A DNA stretch of 64,000 nt, taken from CAVPMW01 sp963706515 (GTDB lineage: Bacteria > Chloroflexota > Anaerolineae > Anaerolineales > UBA4823). The notes beneath the pieces were generated by a model that was not told where the DNA came from, searched no databases, and saw nothing but the letters and a program-made list of their open reading frames with translations. Below, in pieces: positions 42,229-50,599 of this stretch. Numbering within the stretch: position 1 is the first letter of the stretch; each line of letters opens with the position of its first letter. Location of the stretch: positions 62,001 through 126,000 of the forward strand of contig CAVPMW010000008.1 of assembly GCA_963706515.1 (NCBI GenBank). The letters run 5' to 3'. The translations under genes were made by a program, and so were the position numbers.

Positions 42229-43249
42229 GGTCGCTTCCGGCGCCGGCCCATTGACTTCGGCTGTTATTACCGGCGACGGTGAGGATACGCTTGTCATCAT
42301 ATATTCTGGTCAGAAACCTTCATTAGGTCTGTATGAGGTGCATTCGACTGATGGAGGTGAGACCTGGTCCACCCCTGTTGCGGTCGAGACCACTTATTCA
42401 CCGACTAAATGGGCTTCTACGATCTGGACCACATATGACACGCTGGGCAATCTTCATGCAGTTTGGGGTATCGTAAATCAGAGTGGGGTAGGTGAAGCAA
42501 TCCGTTATTCACGCTTGGGACCAGATCTGGCCCATTGGACTGAGCCAATTGATTTAACGACCCAGAGTTCGAAAGAGGTCTCTACTGGGGCGCCTTCAAT
42601 CATAGCAGACGGAAATGAATTAATCGCGATATATCAAGATAGTCAGCCGCCAACGAAGTGGATGCGTCGATCCGAGGATGGGGGTAAGACCTGGTCGAAG
42701 CCTGTTCGTCCGTTTTCTCAAATCGGCGGATATGAAAGCGCCTTCTTGGTGAAGGACAGTAATAATATTATCCATATGCTTGTGGGAGATCGTATTCCAC
42801 TACCAGAAATACATGGAATGTGGCATAGTGAATATATTAATAACGAGTGGACCGATCTTCAACCTATTATCTCTGGTCCTGTCACGAATACATTTGATCC
42901 AAGTGCTCCCCAGGCTGTGATTAGTAGGGGGAATAATTTATTAGTCGCTTGGTGGAATAATGTCCGGGACGCTGGTCCAGCAGATTACTCATTTACAAAA
43001 CTGAATGCCCCTGAGCTACCTTCTGTGCCGCTGCCAACATTGAACCCCAGTCCAACGCCTACTTCGTATCCCACAGAAACGGTTCCCTTATCGACTCCAA
43101 CTGTAGCTCCTCAGCCCATAGGTGGTACTGATCCTGGTGGGCCAGCCAATCGTAGTCCGGTAATAGCAATTATTCTCGGTATCATTCCTGCAGTTTTGTT
43201 GATTGGGGTGATCTTGTTTATCAAGCGTCCTAATCAAGGGAGCAGGTAA
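42032..43249 (+). CDS. Secreted Asp-box protein 2, main part with membrane anchor (frame-broken)
   Basis: Sense begins at about 42126 (HLIFYAGTEDQGSVYYS). Asp boxes occur in STDGGETWSTP and SEDGGKTWSKP, spaced like propeller blades. A Pro/Thr linker is followed by a C-terminal helix (IAIILGIIPAVLLIGVILFI) and a basic end. The protein has the same order of parts as the one at 32174-34944: signal, propeller, linker, anchor. It probably sits on the outer cell surface and binds or cleaves glycans; activity is not shown by sequence. Confidence 0.75.
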   Translation: MAGRCLSTYLFVLKRLFVLSSLSSSIISGIFHLIFYAGTEDQGSVYYSTAWAGNADGAWSWTKPREVASGAGPLTSAVITGDGEDTLVIIYSGQKPSLGLYEVHSTDGGETWSTPVAVETTYSPTKWASTIWTTYDTLGNLHAVWGIVNQSGVGEAIRYSRLGPDLAHWTEPIDLTTQSSKEVSTGAPSIIADGNELIAIYQDSQPPTKWMRRSEDGGKTWSKPVRPFSQIGGYESAFLVKDSNNIIHMLVGDRIPLPEIHGMWHSEYINNEWTDLQPIISGPVTNTFDPSAPQAVISRGNNLLVAWWNNVRDAGPADYSFTKLNAPELPSVPLPTLNPSPTPTSYPTETVPLSTPTVAPQPIGGTDPGGPANRSPVIAIILGIIPAVLLIGVILFIKRPNQGSR

Positions 43250-43345
43250 ATTATATTTACATTTGAGGAAGCCAGATGTGGGCTGATTCAATATTGTAAA
43301 CAATCCAAATAATATGTATTTATTAATGGTCAGGCAATCACACAG

Positions 43346-44212
43346 ATGAATTATAAAGAGTCAACACACGAAATCCACATTGGTTCAAGTCCATTCGACG
43401 GAGCTGTAATTGAGCATTCGCGCGGATGGACCTCGATCGGCATTCGCGATATTTGGGAATATCGTGAGCTGCTCGCTTTCTTAATCGTACGGGAGACGCA
43501 AGGTATTTACCGCCAGACAGCCCTGGGCATGTCTTGGATATTCTTGCGACCAGTCCTTAATATGCTCCTACTTTCATTTGTATTTGGTGCGATTGTAAAG
43601 ATTCCGACAGGTGGAGTACCTTACCCCTTATTCTCATTAGCAGCATTACTCCCGTGGGGTTATTTTTCGAATTCAGTTACCCGGTCGTCACGTAGTCTGG
43701 TTGATAATCTCCATGTAATCTCAAAAGTGTATTTCCCTAGAATGGTTATTCCTATCTCAGCGACCCTTTCTGGACTCGTAGATTTTAGTGCTTCCTTCGT
43801 CGTATTCCTGGTAGCATTACTGATATATCGAATGCCATTTAGACCGGAAATGCTCTGGATGCCAGTTTTTTTAGGAGTGTGTATTGTATTTGCTCTGACA
43901 ACGGGTTTATGGTTAGCGACGCTGTCCGTTAAGTTCCGCGATGTCTCATTTGCTATTCTGTTTTTATTACAAGCCCTGATGTATCTTTCTCCTGTTATCT
44001 ATCCAATCAGTATGGTACCGGAGAGATTGCAATTCGTCTACAAATTGAATCCGATGACGGGTGTAATCCAGGGGTTTAGATGGAGCTTTCTAGGATATGG
44101 CGAACCTCCTGGTATTGAATTTGTGTTATCCATTGGCCTATTGCTTATAGGATTGGTCATTGGTGCATTTATTTTCCGCCGAACTGAGCGTACAATTGTG
44201 GACTATTTATGA
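43346..44212 (+). CDS. wzm: ABC-2 type polysaccharide export permease (Wzm-like)
   Basis: A 288-residue integral membrane protein with six helices from about residue 50. The cytoplasmic N-terminal block has the Wzm/TagG signature (ELLAFLIVRETQGIYRQTALG-SW-FLRPV). It forms the channel that moves undecaprenyl-linked polymer or teichoic-type glycan across the membrane. The ATPase partner follows with a 4-bp overlap (ATGA). The symbol reflects family and context. Confidence 0.9.
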   Translation: MNYKESTHEIHIGSSPFDGAVIEHSRGWTSIGIRDIWEYRELLAFLIVRETQGIYRQTALGMSWIFLRPVLNMLLLSFVFGAIVKIPTGGVPYPLFSLAALLPWGYFSNSVTRSSRSLVDNLHVISKVYFPRMVIPISATLSGLVDFSASFVVFLVALLIYRMPFRPEMLWMPVFLGVCIVFALTTGLWLATLSVKFRDVSFAILFLLQALMYLSPVIYPISMVPERLQFVYKLNPMTGVIQGFRWSFLGYGEPPGIEFVLSIGLLLIGLVIGAFIFRRTERTIVDYL

Positions 44213-45486
44213 GCGACACAGCAATCTTCGTTGAAAATTTGTCAAAAAATTACCGAATTGGTAAATTATCTAATGGCAAGGATGGCCAGGGTAACCTCTC
44301 ACGCTTAATTAAATCGCCATTCTCCTACCTTGCCAGTACATTGAGTCACGCCTCGCCGGATGAAATATTATGGGCATTGAAAGATGTATCTTTTGAAGTA
44401 AACCACGGGGAAGTGGTTGGAATAATTGGCCGAAATGGTGCAGGAAAAAGTACTTTACTTAAAATCCTTTCCCGCATAACTGAACCGACAAGCGGGAGGG
44501 CGTGGGTTAATGGCCGGGTGGGGTCATTATTGGAAGTTGGTACTGGATTTCATCCAGAGCTGACTGGTCGAGAAAATATTTATCTAAGTGGTGCTATCCT
44601 CGGGATGAGACGTGAAGAGATCGATCGCAAATTCGACGACATTGTAGAATTTGCGGAAACCGAAAAATTCTTAAATACTCCAGTAAAACGCTACTCCAGC
44701 GGCATGTACGTTAGACTGGCGTTTGCAGTGGCAGCTCACCTTGAACCGGAGATATTACTGGTTGATGAGGTGCTGGCGGTAGGCGATGCCGCTTTTCAAA
44801 AGAAGTGCTTGGGCAAAATGGGTGATGTTGCTACTCATGGAAGGACGATATTGTTTGTTAGCCATAACATGATTGCAATTCAAAACCTGTGTGAGCGTAC
44901 GATATGGCTGAATGACGGTATCATCGAAGCGGAAGGACCATCCGAGGTGGTAATTCCTAAATACCTGTCAAAATCCTTCGCTGCCTCTACTGAACAAATA
45001 TGGGAAGATGCTGAGGCGGCACCTGGCAATTCAAAAGTGCGTTTGCGCCGAGTGTGTGTCCGACCAGAGAACGGTTCACCAAATGATCCGCTCACCATGG
45101 AATCCCCGTTCAGAGTTGAGGTTGACTTTTGTAATCTAGTTCCAGATGCAAATTTACATATTACGCTGCATTTTTATAACGAGCAGCAGGTGATTGCCTT
45201 CAGTTCGGGATCGATCGAAACAGATGATTTGACCCGTGAGGGGAAGCTGCCAGTTGGGGTATTCCGAAGCATCTGTCATGTCCCTGAGAATTTATTGAAC
45301 AGCGGAAAATACAGAGTGGCATTACTTGTTCTGGAGAACACAAATAGAGTGACATATCGAATTGACGATGCCCTCGCGTTCGATGTAATTGAAACGGAGA
45401 AACGTCCCGGTACGTGGTACGGCAAAGAACCAGGGGTTGTCCGGCCTAAACTGCCATGGACTACAGAATGGGTCGGGGAAGAATGA
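44209..45486 (+). CDS. wzt: Polysaccharide export ATPase with C-terminal extension (Wzt-like)
   Basis: A 425-residue protein. The N-terminal 260 residues are an ABC ATPase with Walker A (GRNGAGKST), signature YSSGMYVRLAFAVA, Walker B ILLVDEVLAVGD and H-loop FVSHN. The loop GTGFHPELTGRENIYLSG is typical of Wzt/TagH proteins. The last 150 residues form a beta-sandwich-like domain of the kind that recognises the terminal modification of the polymer in O9a-type export. Its presence suggests that export is coupled to a chain-end cap. Pairs with the overlapping Wzm-like gene. Confidence 0.92.
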   Translation: MSDTAIFVENLSKNYRIGKLSNGKDGQGNLSRLIKSPFSYLASTLSHASPDEILWALKDVSFEVNHGEVVGIIGRNGAGKSTLLKILSRITEPTSGRAWVNGRVGSLLEVGTGFHPELTGRENIYLSGAILGMRREEIDRKFDDIVEFAETEKFLNTPVKRYSSGMYVRLAFAVAAHLEPEILLVDEVLAVGDAAFQKKCLGKMGDVATHGRTILFVSHNMIAIQNLCERTIWLNDGIIEAEGPSEVVIPKYLSKSFAASTEQIWEDAEAAPGNSKVRLRRVCVRPENGSPNDPLTMESPFRVEVDFCNLVPDANLHITLHFYNEQQVIAFSSGSIETDDLTREGKLPVGVFRSICHVPENLLNSGKYRVALLVLENTNRVTYRIDDALAFDVIETEKRPGTWYGKEPGVVRPKLPWTTEWVGEE

Positions 45487-45558
45487 GCCGTGTTTGGTAG
45501 AAAAAATCCCTTGACTTGTATTGATCGGTGCAATTCTTGATTATTTATATTTCAGTTC

Positions 45559-46200
45559 ATGGTCGATAAACTAGTAATTTGGGGAGCTTCGGGACACGCG
45601 TTAGTTATTGCAGATATAATCCGTCTGAGGGGGGATTATGAATTAATTGGGTTTATCGATGATATCAATCCTAACCGTAAAGGAGCAATATTTTCCGGGG
45701 CTCCTATATTGGGCGGTCGTGAGCAGCTTAACCATTTATTCAAAATGGGGATTGATAAAATAATATTGGGTTTCGGAGACTGTACTGCGCGTCTAATTCT
45801 GTCAGATCTGGTTCATAAAGAGGGCTTCAAGCTGGTCACTGCAATTCATCCTTCAGCAGTAATTGCACAGGGAGTTATGATTGGATCTGGGACCGTGGTT
45901 GCAGCGGGCACAGTGATAAATACAGGCTCAGTTATCGGAAATAATGTTATTATTAATACATCCTCGAGCGTAGATCATGAATGTGTCATCGCAGATGGAG
46001 CACATATTGCCCCAGGGGTTCATTTAGCTGGTTGCGTAACGGTCGGTCAAGCAGCCTGGATCGGAATTGGAGCGACTGTTATTGATCATATCAGTATTGG
46101 AGCAAGAGCATTAATTGGGGCTGGTTCGGTCGTAATTGACGATATTCCAAATGATGCTGTAGCCTATGGGGTGCCTGCCCGACAGAGGGAAAAGAAATAA
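45559..46200 (+). CDS. NeuD/PglD-type sugar O- or N-acyltransferase
   Basis: A 213-residue protein. An N-terminal Rossmann-like domain (VIWGASGHALVIADIIR, residues about 3-85) is followed by a left-handed beta-helix with hexapeptide repeats. The likely catalytic His lies in SSVDHECVIAD, and an AVAYGVPAR end is present. PglD-like enzymes acetylate amino sugars on nucleotide carriers, and the aminotransferase at 50600 could supply such a substrate. Seventy bases separate it from wzt with no clear ribosome site. Confidence 0.85.
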   Translation: MVDKLVIWGASGHALVIADIIRLRGDYELIGFIDDINPNRKGAIFSGAPILGGREQLNHLFKMGIDKIILGFGDCTARLILSDLVHKEGFKLVTAIHPSAVIAQGVMIGSGTVVAAGTVINTGSVIGNNVIINTSSSVDHECVIADGAHIAPGVHLAGCVTVGQAAWIGIGATVIDHISIGARALIGAGSVVIDDIPNDAVAYGVPARQREKK

Positions 46201-46301
46201 CTACGAGTAGGGATTTTGCATCTACGTTTATATTTATTGGACGCTGATTAATGTAAGTTTTTCGGTATGATTCCATTATCGATTGAAAGTAGTGGGGTAA
46301 C

Positions 46302-46679
46302 ATGAAAAGAATTCTGGTTCTCAATCTATTAATTGTATTGATCCTGGCGAACATTGTTCATGAGCCTGCATTAGCAAGACAAGAATATACTACGTATCAA
46401 CTGAACACTTGTCCCTGCAGCATATGGGATAACACGGTTACACCGACGGGATTTTTTAGAAACCCTACCCCGATTGAACTAGGTCTCAAGTTCCGCTCGG
46501 ATGTCGATGGTTACATCCTGGGAGTACGTTTTTATAAAGACAGACGGGATACGGATTCTCACATAGGTCGAATTTGGTCAAACCAGGGTACATTACTAGC
46601 CGAGAATGCTTTTGAGGACGAAATCTACCTCTGGTTGGCAATCAGTGATGTACCATGTCCCTATCGCAATCACTGCTAA
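46302..46679 (+). CDS. Large secreted deacetylase-like protein, fragment 1 (signal and DUF4082-like start)
   Basis: ATG with a GGGG ribosome site. A signal peptide (about residues 1-24) is followed by the start of a DUF4082-type beta-sandwich (IELGLKFRSDVDGYILGVRFYK, IGRIWSNQGTLLA). Sense breaks between 46606 and 46632; the domain goes on in the frame 46606-47079. The last 20 residues here are not native. Confidence 0.7.
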   Translation: MKRILVLNLLIVLILANIVHEPALARQEYTTYQLNTCPCSIWDNTVTPTGFFRNPTPIELGLKFRSDVDGYILGVRFYKDRRDTDSHIGRIWSNQGTLLAENAFEDEIYLWLAISDVPCPYRNHC

Positions 46680-47079
46680 TCAAACTTACATCGCATCATA
46701 CCTGACTACCAAAGTTTTCTCATATAACTCTGGTTACTTTGCTACGACAGGGATTGATAATACGCCTCTTCATGCACTGGCAAATGGTGTCGATGGACCC
46801 AATGGTGTATTCCGCGATGGCGGCGGTTTCCCTAATCAGACATCCAATGCAAACAATTATTGGGTGGACATCATTTTTGATACAAATCCACCACCACCTG
46901 ATTCACAACCGCCTCAGATTATCTCAAGGGTGCCCGGTACGGGCGTTTCAATTGTCAGGACTGATGCACTCATAAGAGCAAAATTCAACGAAGCTTTAGT
47001 ACCGGACTCTGTTAATACAAGTACTTTCGAATTAAAGGGATCCCTCGAACAATCTTATCTCAGCGGCAGTTACGTTTGA
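46606..47079 (+). CDS. Large secreted protein, fragment 2 (rest of DUF4082, Ig-like start)
   Basis: Sense from about 46630 (TSGWQSVMYHVPIAI). It completes the DUF4082-type domain (QTYIASYLTTKVFSY, ANNYWVDIIFDT) and begins a Big_5-type Ig-like domain (IISRVPGTGVSIVRTDALIRA). It breaks at about 47070; removing one T restores STFDLATLTAILDP in the next frame. Confidence 0.62.
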   Translation: MLLRTKSTSGWQSVMYHVPIAITANQTYIASYLTTKVFSYNSGYFATTGIDNTPLHALANGVDGPNGVFRDGGGFPNQTSNANNYWVDIIFDTNPPPPDSQPPQIISRVPGTGVSIVRTDALIRAKFNEALVPDSVNTSTFELKGSLEQSYLSGSYV

Positions 47080-47080
47080 T

Positions 47081-48970
47081 TTGGCTACATTAACAGCAAT
47101 ATTGGATCCAAATAACTTATTAGCTAACCACACCACCTACACAGCCACTCTCAAAGGTGGGGTAAATGGGCTTCATGATCAGGCGGGCAACCCTCTGGAA
47201 CAGGATGTTACCTGGTCCTTTACTACCGCTGAACCACATCCGCTACCTCCCGACCAGGGATCTGGTGGTCCCATCCTGGTTATTTCCAGTATAACTAATC
47301 CATTCAGCCGTTATTATGCTGAAATCCTGCACGCCGAAGGCTTGAATGAGTTTACCGTTCTGGATATCGGCACTGTCACTCCTGCAAATTTAGCCACATA
47401 CGACCTCGCAATTTTGGGTGAAATGCAGTTGACCGGTCAACAGGTATCTATGCTCAGCGGCTGGGTGAACAATGGAGGTCGGTTGATCGCGATGCGACCC
47501 GATAAGCAACTCGCGGGTTTGTTGGGAATAAGCGATGCCCACTCCAGCTCCTCGAACGGTTATATTTTGATAGATACTTCTAAGAGTCCTGGTGTAGGAA
47601 TCGTCAACCAAACGATGCAATTTCACGGCACGGCGGATTTTTATAACTCGAATGGGGCAGAAAGCCTAGCTCAATTGTATTCAGATGCGATTACACCCAC
47701 GAGCTCTCCCGCCGTAACTGTGAATAATGTAGGTTTGAATGGTGGTAAGGCTGCTGCGTTTATGTATGACCTTGCCCGTTCTGTTGTTTATACACGGCAA
47801 GGAAATCCTGACTGGGTTGGTCAGCATCGCAATCCCTGGCAATCGCATTTCGTTGCGCTGGATTTATTCTATCCTGACTGGATTAATTTTAACAAAATCA
47901 CTATCCCCCAAGCAGATGAACAACAACGCTTTTTCGTGAATCTAATTACCCAGATGGCTTTAGACCGAAAACCTTTGCCGCGTTTCTGGTACTTTCCACG
48001 AGGGGAGAAAGCGGTTGTGGTCATGACGGGTGACGATCACAATGGTTTAAATGGAAATTCATATTCTGGCAACACAGCGACATTTTTCGACAGGCAAATG
48101 AACCAGAGCCCGCCAGGGTGTTCTGTTGATAACTGGGAGTGTGTCCGCAGCAGCTCTTATATGTTCACCGAAAACCCAATGAGTGATGCCCAAGCTGCTG
48201 CATACACTGCTGAGGGGTTCGAGATTGCTGTCCATTCTGATCCAGCCCTTGGTTCCAGCGCCTGGTGTGCAAGCTGGACTTCAAGCTCATTATTTGACAT
48301 CCACGAGAGCCAGCTATATAGTTTTTTTGCTAAATATTTAAGCTTGCCTATCCCAGCAAGTGAACGCTCCCATTGCTATTCTTGGTTTGGGTATATAGAT
48401 ATGCCGAAGGTTCAATACGACTTTGGGATCCGTATGGATACAAGTGTGCCTTATTGGCCTGCGGGTTGGGTTCAAAACCGACCGGGTTTTATGAATGGAT
48501 CCGGTATGCCGATGCGTTTTGCTGATGTAAGTGGAAATATGCTCGACGTATATCAGGCACATACTATTATCTCTGATGATAATGGACAGGTTGGGCAGGC
48601 AGTTCCTTTTACGATCAATCAATTTCTCGATTGGGCGCTTGGTCCTGAAGGTTATTTTGGCGCTTTTACCGTTAATACACATTCAGATAATTATTATGGC
48701 TGGTCATACGCCTATTCTGATCAAATTGTATCTGCTGCACAGGCAAGGGGTGTACCTGTTGTATCAGCAAGACAAATGCTCACTTGGCTCGACGGTCGAA
48801 ATAGATCATCATTTACTTCGATCGATTGGGAACAACCTTACCTGTATTTTCAGTTAACGGCTGACCCCGGGGCAAATGGTTTACAAGCTATGGTGCCGGC
48901 TGATTCGAGTGCGGGTTCATTAACCGAAATCTTCCGAGATGGTATGCCAATTTCCTACACCCACAGCTGA
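47081..48970 (+). CDS. Large secreted protein, fragment 3 (Ig-like end, ThuA-like and polysaccharide-deacetylase-like domains)
   Basis: A 629-residue frame. It completes the Ig-like domain (VTWSFTT). A Rossmann-like segment follows (PILVISSITNPFSRYYAEIL to NNGGRLIAMRPDKQL), similar to ThuA or glutamine-amidotransferase-like folds. From about residue 290 a carbohydrate-esterase-4-like domain appears: MTGDDHN for the Asp/metal site, FEIAVHSDP for a His, YIDMPKVQYDFGIRMDTS, and a late FTVNTHSD. This suggests de-N-acetylation or cleavage of a surface glycan, with catalytic residues only partly assigned. The frame breaks at 48960-48962 (CCC, apparently one C short) and continues as PQLIKGINYAV. 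Confidence 0.75.
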   Translation: MATLTAILDPNNLLANHTTYTATLKGGVNGLHDQAGNPLEQDVTWSFTTAEPHPLPPDQGSGGPILVISSITNPFSRYYAEILHAEGLNEFTVLDIGTVTPANLATYDLAILGEMQLTGQQVSMLSGWVNNGGRLIAMRPDKQLAGLLGISDAHSSSSNGYILIDTSKSPGVGIVNQTMQFHGTADFYNSNGAESLAQLYSDAITPTSSPAVTVNNVGLNGGKAAAFMYDLARSVVYTRQGNPDWVGQHRNPWQSHFVALDLFYPDWINFNKITIPQADEQQRFFVNLITQMALDRKPLPRFWYFPRGEKAVVVMTGDDHNGLNGNSYSGNTATFFDRQMNQSPPGCSVDNWECVRSSSYMFTENPMSDAQAAAYTAEGFEIAVHSDPALGSSAWCASWTSSSLFDIHESQLYSFFAKYLSLPIPASERSHCYSWFGYIDMPKVQYDFGIRMDTSVPYWPAGWVQNRPGFMNGSGMPMRFADVSGNMLDVYQAHTIISDDNGQVGQAVPFTINQFLDWALGPEGYFGAFTVNTHSDNYYGWSYAYSDQIVSAAQARGVPVVSARQMLTWLDGRNRSSFTSIDWEQPYLYFQLTADPGANGLQAMVPADSSAGSLTEIFRDGMPISYTHS

Positions 48971-49002
48971 TCAAAGGCATTAACTACGCAGTATTCTCCG
49001 CT

Positions 49003-49338
49003 TTGAATGGCTCTTATAGCGTCCGTTACGCACAGAATCCCTCAACTCCGACGCCGACGGCGACAGCAATGCAAACCGCAACTCCGACCCCATCACCGAC
49101 CCCGACGGCAACTCCGATCCAATCTCCAGATCAGATCTTTAGCGACGGGTTTGAGAGTGGTAATCTTGGGGCGTGGACATCCAGTGCCACCGATGGCGGC
49201 GATCTGAGTGCGAGTACGGCTGCTGCACTGGTAGGCAGCTACGGCTTGCAGGCGGTTATCGACGACAACGCTGCGGTCTATGTCACCGACGATACACCCA
49301 ATGCCGAGGCGCATTATCGCGCACGATTTCTATTTTGA
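49003..49338 (+). CDS. Large secreted protein, fragment 4 (PT linker and first half of repeat 1)
   Basis: Sense runs from about 48961. A Thr/Pro linker (STPTPTATAMQTATPTPSPT) leads to DGFESGNLGAWTSSA, the start of a LamG-like jelly roll. The domain breaks after YRARF at 49333-49336 (TTTT, one T too many) and continues in 49280-50110. The identical break recurs 772 bp later. Confidence 0.6.
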   Translation: MNGSYSVRYAQNPSTPTPTATAMQTATPTPSPTPTATPIQSPDQIFSDGFESGNLGAWTSSATDGGDLSASTAAALVGSYGLQAVIDDNAAVYVTDDTPNAEAHYRARFLF

Positions 49339-50110
49339 TCCTAACTCAATCTCGATGGCCAATCTGGATTCGCACCCGATATTTTTCGGTTACTCTGGCA
49401 CATCGAATGTTGTACTCCGTCTGGAGTTTCGCATATCTACTGGTGTGTATCAGATCCGGGTGCGGCTGCTGAATGACACAAATTCCTGGATAAGCAGCGC
49501 ATGGATCAATCTCAGCGATGCAGCGCATTTTATGGAAATGGACTTGAGGGCAGCCAGCGGCGCAGGGGCGAATAACGGAGGGCTCACCTTGTGGATCGAC
49601 GGGGTGCAGCAAGCAAATCTGACCGGGGTAGATAATGATACTCGGAGCATCGACCGGGTACAGCTTGGCGCCGTAGCAGGCGTGTCGGCAGGGACGCGAG
49701 GCACCTACTACTTTGACTCCTTTGAGTCAAGACGACACACATACATAGGTCCGGCAGTAGTATCCTCTACTATAACTCCGACTGCTACAGGCACCATACA
49801 GGGGACACCTTCACCATCTCCGACGCCGACGGCGACAGCAATGCCAACCGCGACTCCGACCCCATCACCGACCCCGACGGCAACTCCCATCCAATCTCCA
49901 GATCAGATCTTTAGCGACGGGTTTGAGAGTGGTAATCTTGGGGCGTGGACATCCAGTGCCACCGACGGCGGCGATCTGAGTGCGAGTACGGCTGCTGCAC
50001 TGGTAGGCAGCTACGGCTTGCAGGCGGTTATCGACGACAACGCTGCGGTCTATGTCACCGACGATACACCCAATGCCGAGGCGCATTATCGCGCACGATT
50101 TCTATTTTGA
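49280..50110 (+). CDS. Large secreted protein, fragment 5 (second half of repeat 1, linker, first half of repeat 2)
   Basis: Sense from about 49335 (DPNSISMANLDSHPIFFGY). It completes the first jelly-roll (LTLWIDGVQQANLTGV, GTYYFDSFESRR), passes a second Thr/Pro linker and starts the second copy (DGFESGNLGAWTSSA). It breaks at 50105-50108 in the same TTTT run. LamG-like domains bind sugars; two copies suggest avidity for the polymer. Confidence 0.6.
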   Translation: MSPTIHPMPRRIIAHDFYFDPNSISMANLDSHPIFFGYSGTSNVVLRLEFRISTGVYQIRVRLLNDTNSWISSAWINLSDAAHFMEMDLRAASGAGANNGGLTLWIDGVQQANLTGVDNDTRSIDRVQLGAVAGVSAGTRGTYYFDSFESRRHTYIGPAVVSSTITPTATGTIQGTPSPSPTPTATAMPTATPTPSPTPTATPIQSPDQIFSDGFESGNLGAWTSSATDGGDLSASTAAALVGSYGLQAVIDDNAAVYVTDDTPNAEAHYRARFLF

Positions 50111-50510
50111 TCCTAACTCAATCTCGATGGCCAATCTGGATTCGCACCCGATATTTTTCGGTTACTCTGGCACATCGAATGTTGTACTCCGTCTGGAGTT
50201 TCGCATATCTACTGGTGTGTATCAGATCCGGGTGCGGCTGCTGAATGACACAAATTCCTGGATAAGCAGCGCATGGATCAATCTCAGCGATGCGGCGCAT
50301 TTTATGGAAATGGATTTGAGGGCAGCCAGCGGCGCAGGGGCGAATAACGGAGGGCTCACCTTGTGGATCGACGGGGTGCAGCAAGCAAATCTGACCGGGG
50401 TAGATAATGATACTCGGAGCATCGACCGGGTACGGCTTGGCGCCGTAGCAGGCGTGTCGGCAGGAACGCGAGGCACCTACTACTTTGACTCCTTTGAGTC
50501 TTGGCGCTAA
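50052..50510 (+). CDS. Large secreted protein, fragment 6 (second half of repeat 2, C-terminus)
   Basis: Sense from about 50107. Nearly identical to the corresponding part of repeat 1, and it ends with YFDSFESWR at the natural C-terminus of the whole protein. The six fragments between 46302 and 50510 make one secreted protein of roughly 1400 residues. Confidence 0.6.
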   Translation: MSPTIHPMPRRIIAHDFYFDPNSISMANLDSHPIFFGYSGTSNVVLRLEFRISTGVYQIRVRLLNDTNSWISSAWINLSDAAHFMEMDLRAASGAGANNGGLTLWIDGVQQANLTGVDNDTRSIDRVRLGAVAGVSAGTRGTYYFDSFESWR

Positions 50511-50599
50511 GTAACTGGTTGTATCTCATGACTGATCTATGATTCTATGAACATATTCTGTATATAATAATATCTAATTTTTGTGGGGGTAATTGTGCA

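Larger units (their letters stand above)
49046..50510 (+). repeat. Tandem 772-bp duplication encoding a jelly-roll domain
   Basis: Two almost identical copies begin at 49046 and 49818, an offset of 772 bp. Only scattered single-base differences were seen. The repeat unit covers a Thr/Pro linker and a LamG-like domain. Because 772 is not a multiple of three, the copies are in different frames; removing one base per unit gives 257 codons. Confidence 0.85.
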
